A stretch of DNA of 64,000 nt from DATBAX01 sp963723765 (GTDB taxonomy: Bacteria; Acidobacteriota; Terriglobia; Terriglobales; Acidobacteriaceae), in NCBI GenBank assembly GCA_963723765.1, contig CAVRSD010000003.1:62001-126000 (forward strand), written 5' to 3'. The notes under the pieces are model-generated. The model saw only the letters and a program-made list of their open reading frames with translations. It was not told where the DNA came from and did not search any database. Made by a program: the position numbers and the translations under genes. Positions 63,918 through 64,000 of this stretch are shown one piece after another. The stretch's first letter is position 1, and every line of letters begins with the position of its first letter.

Positions 63918-64000
63918 AAGCTTGCTTGCACCAATCGAGGCAATCATCTCCGCTGGTGCAGCGTGCTAGGCTGGTTTCAATCACTTAGGCGATATTGGGA

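Overview
The window looks like a chromosomal segment of an acidobacterium, probably class Terriglobia (Koribacter/Sulfotelmatobacter-like soil lineages). This is inferred from gene content: an ADOP-type duplicated ABC permease, a Ser/Thr kinase fused to TolB-like beta-propeller repeats, TIG/NHL-repeat proteins, many PilZ proteins, the tig-clpP-clpX-lon order, moderately high GC and many short dispersed intergenic repeats. No rRNA, tRNA, CRISPR array, prophage or transposase was seen. Most of it is ordinary chromosomal backbone.

Layout. 0-3.5 kb: a sulfite-oxidase-fold molybdoenzyme with its cytochrome b, an ECF sigma / zinc anti-sigma pair, and an exported RidA-like protein. 3.5-18.8 kb: a PilZ-GAF-Sel1 protein, the radical SAM gene amrS, a DUF885 hydrolase, a SUKH protein, an S9 peptidase, an orphan antitoxin, a GAF-AMIN-amidase fusion, a PilZ-RDD membrane protein and a receiver-PilZ protein. 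18.8-26.6 kb (minus strand): a sugar-nucleotide epimerase, engB, and the proteostasis cluster tig-clpP-clpX-lon. 26.6-28 kb: a GIY-YIG nuclease gene flanked on both sides by inverted pairs of a hairpin repeat. 28-46 kb: exported and lipoproteins, a deacetylase, a Tat-exported phosphoesterase, an ADOP permease, an aldo/keto reductase, a Ser/Thr kinase, a family-5 UDG, a second ECF sigma operon, murB and a bacilliredoxin. 46-56 kb: small secreted proteins, prepilin peptidase with an overlapping degenerate sensor, a PilZ protein, an MlaF-like ATPase, ribE, ribD, ftsY and an HD-GYP phosphodiesterase. 56-64 kb (minus strand): housekeeping genes gpsA, plsY, thpR, cinA, an NHL protein, pgpA, yacG and rimO.

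How the genes work together. Two ECF sigma/anti-sigma units each sit with envelope or exported proteins. Phospholipid synthesis (gpsA, plsY, pgpA) is clustered. c-di-GMP signalling recurs: four PilZ proteins of different architecture, one HD-GYP enzyme and the type IV prepilin peptidase. Two proteins place a cytoplasmic GAF sensor on one side of a membrane helix and a Sel1 or peptidoglycan-amidase domain on the other.

Sequence quality. At least eight conserved genes (amrS, DUF885, S9 peptidase, a WD40 protein, a small secreted protein, thpR, pgpA, rimO) are broken by about ten single-base indels, several in short homopolymers, with the protein continuing in the adjacent frame. Since rimO, pgpA and thpR are normally intact, I read most of these as consensus errors. 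These genes are annotated at full length and the break is stated in each entry.
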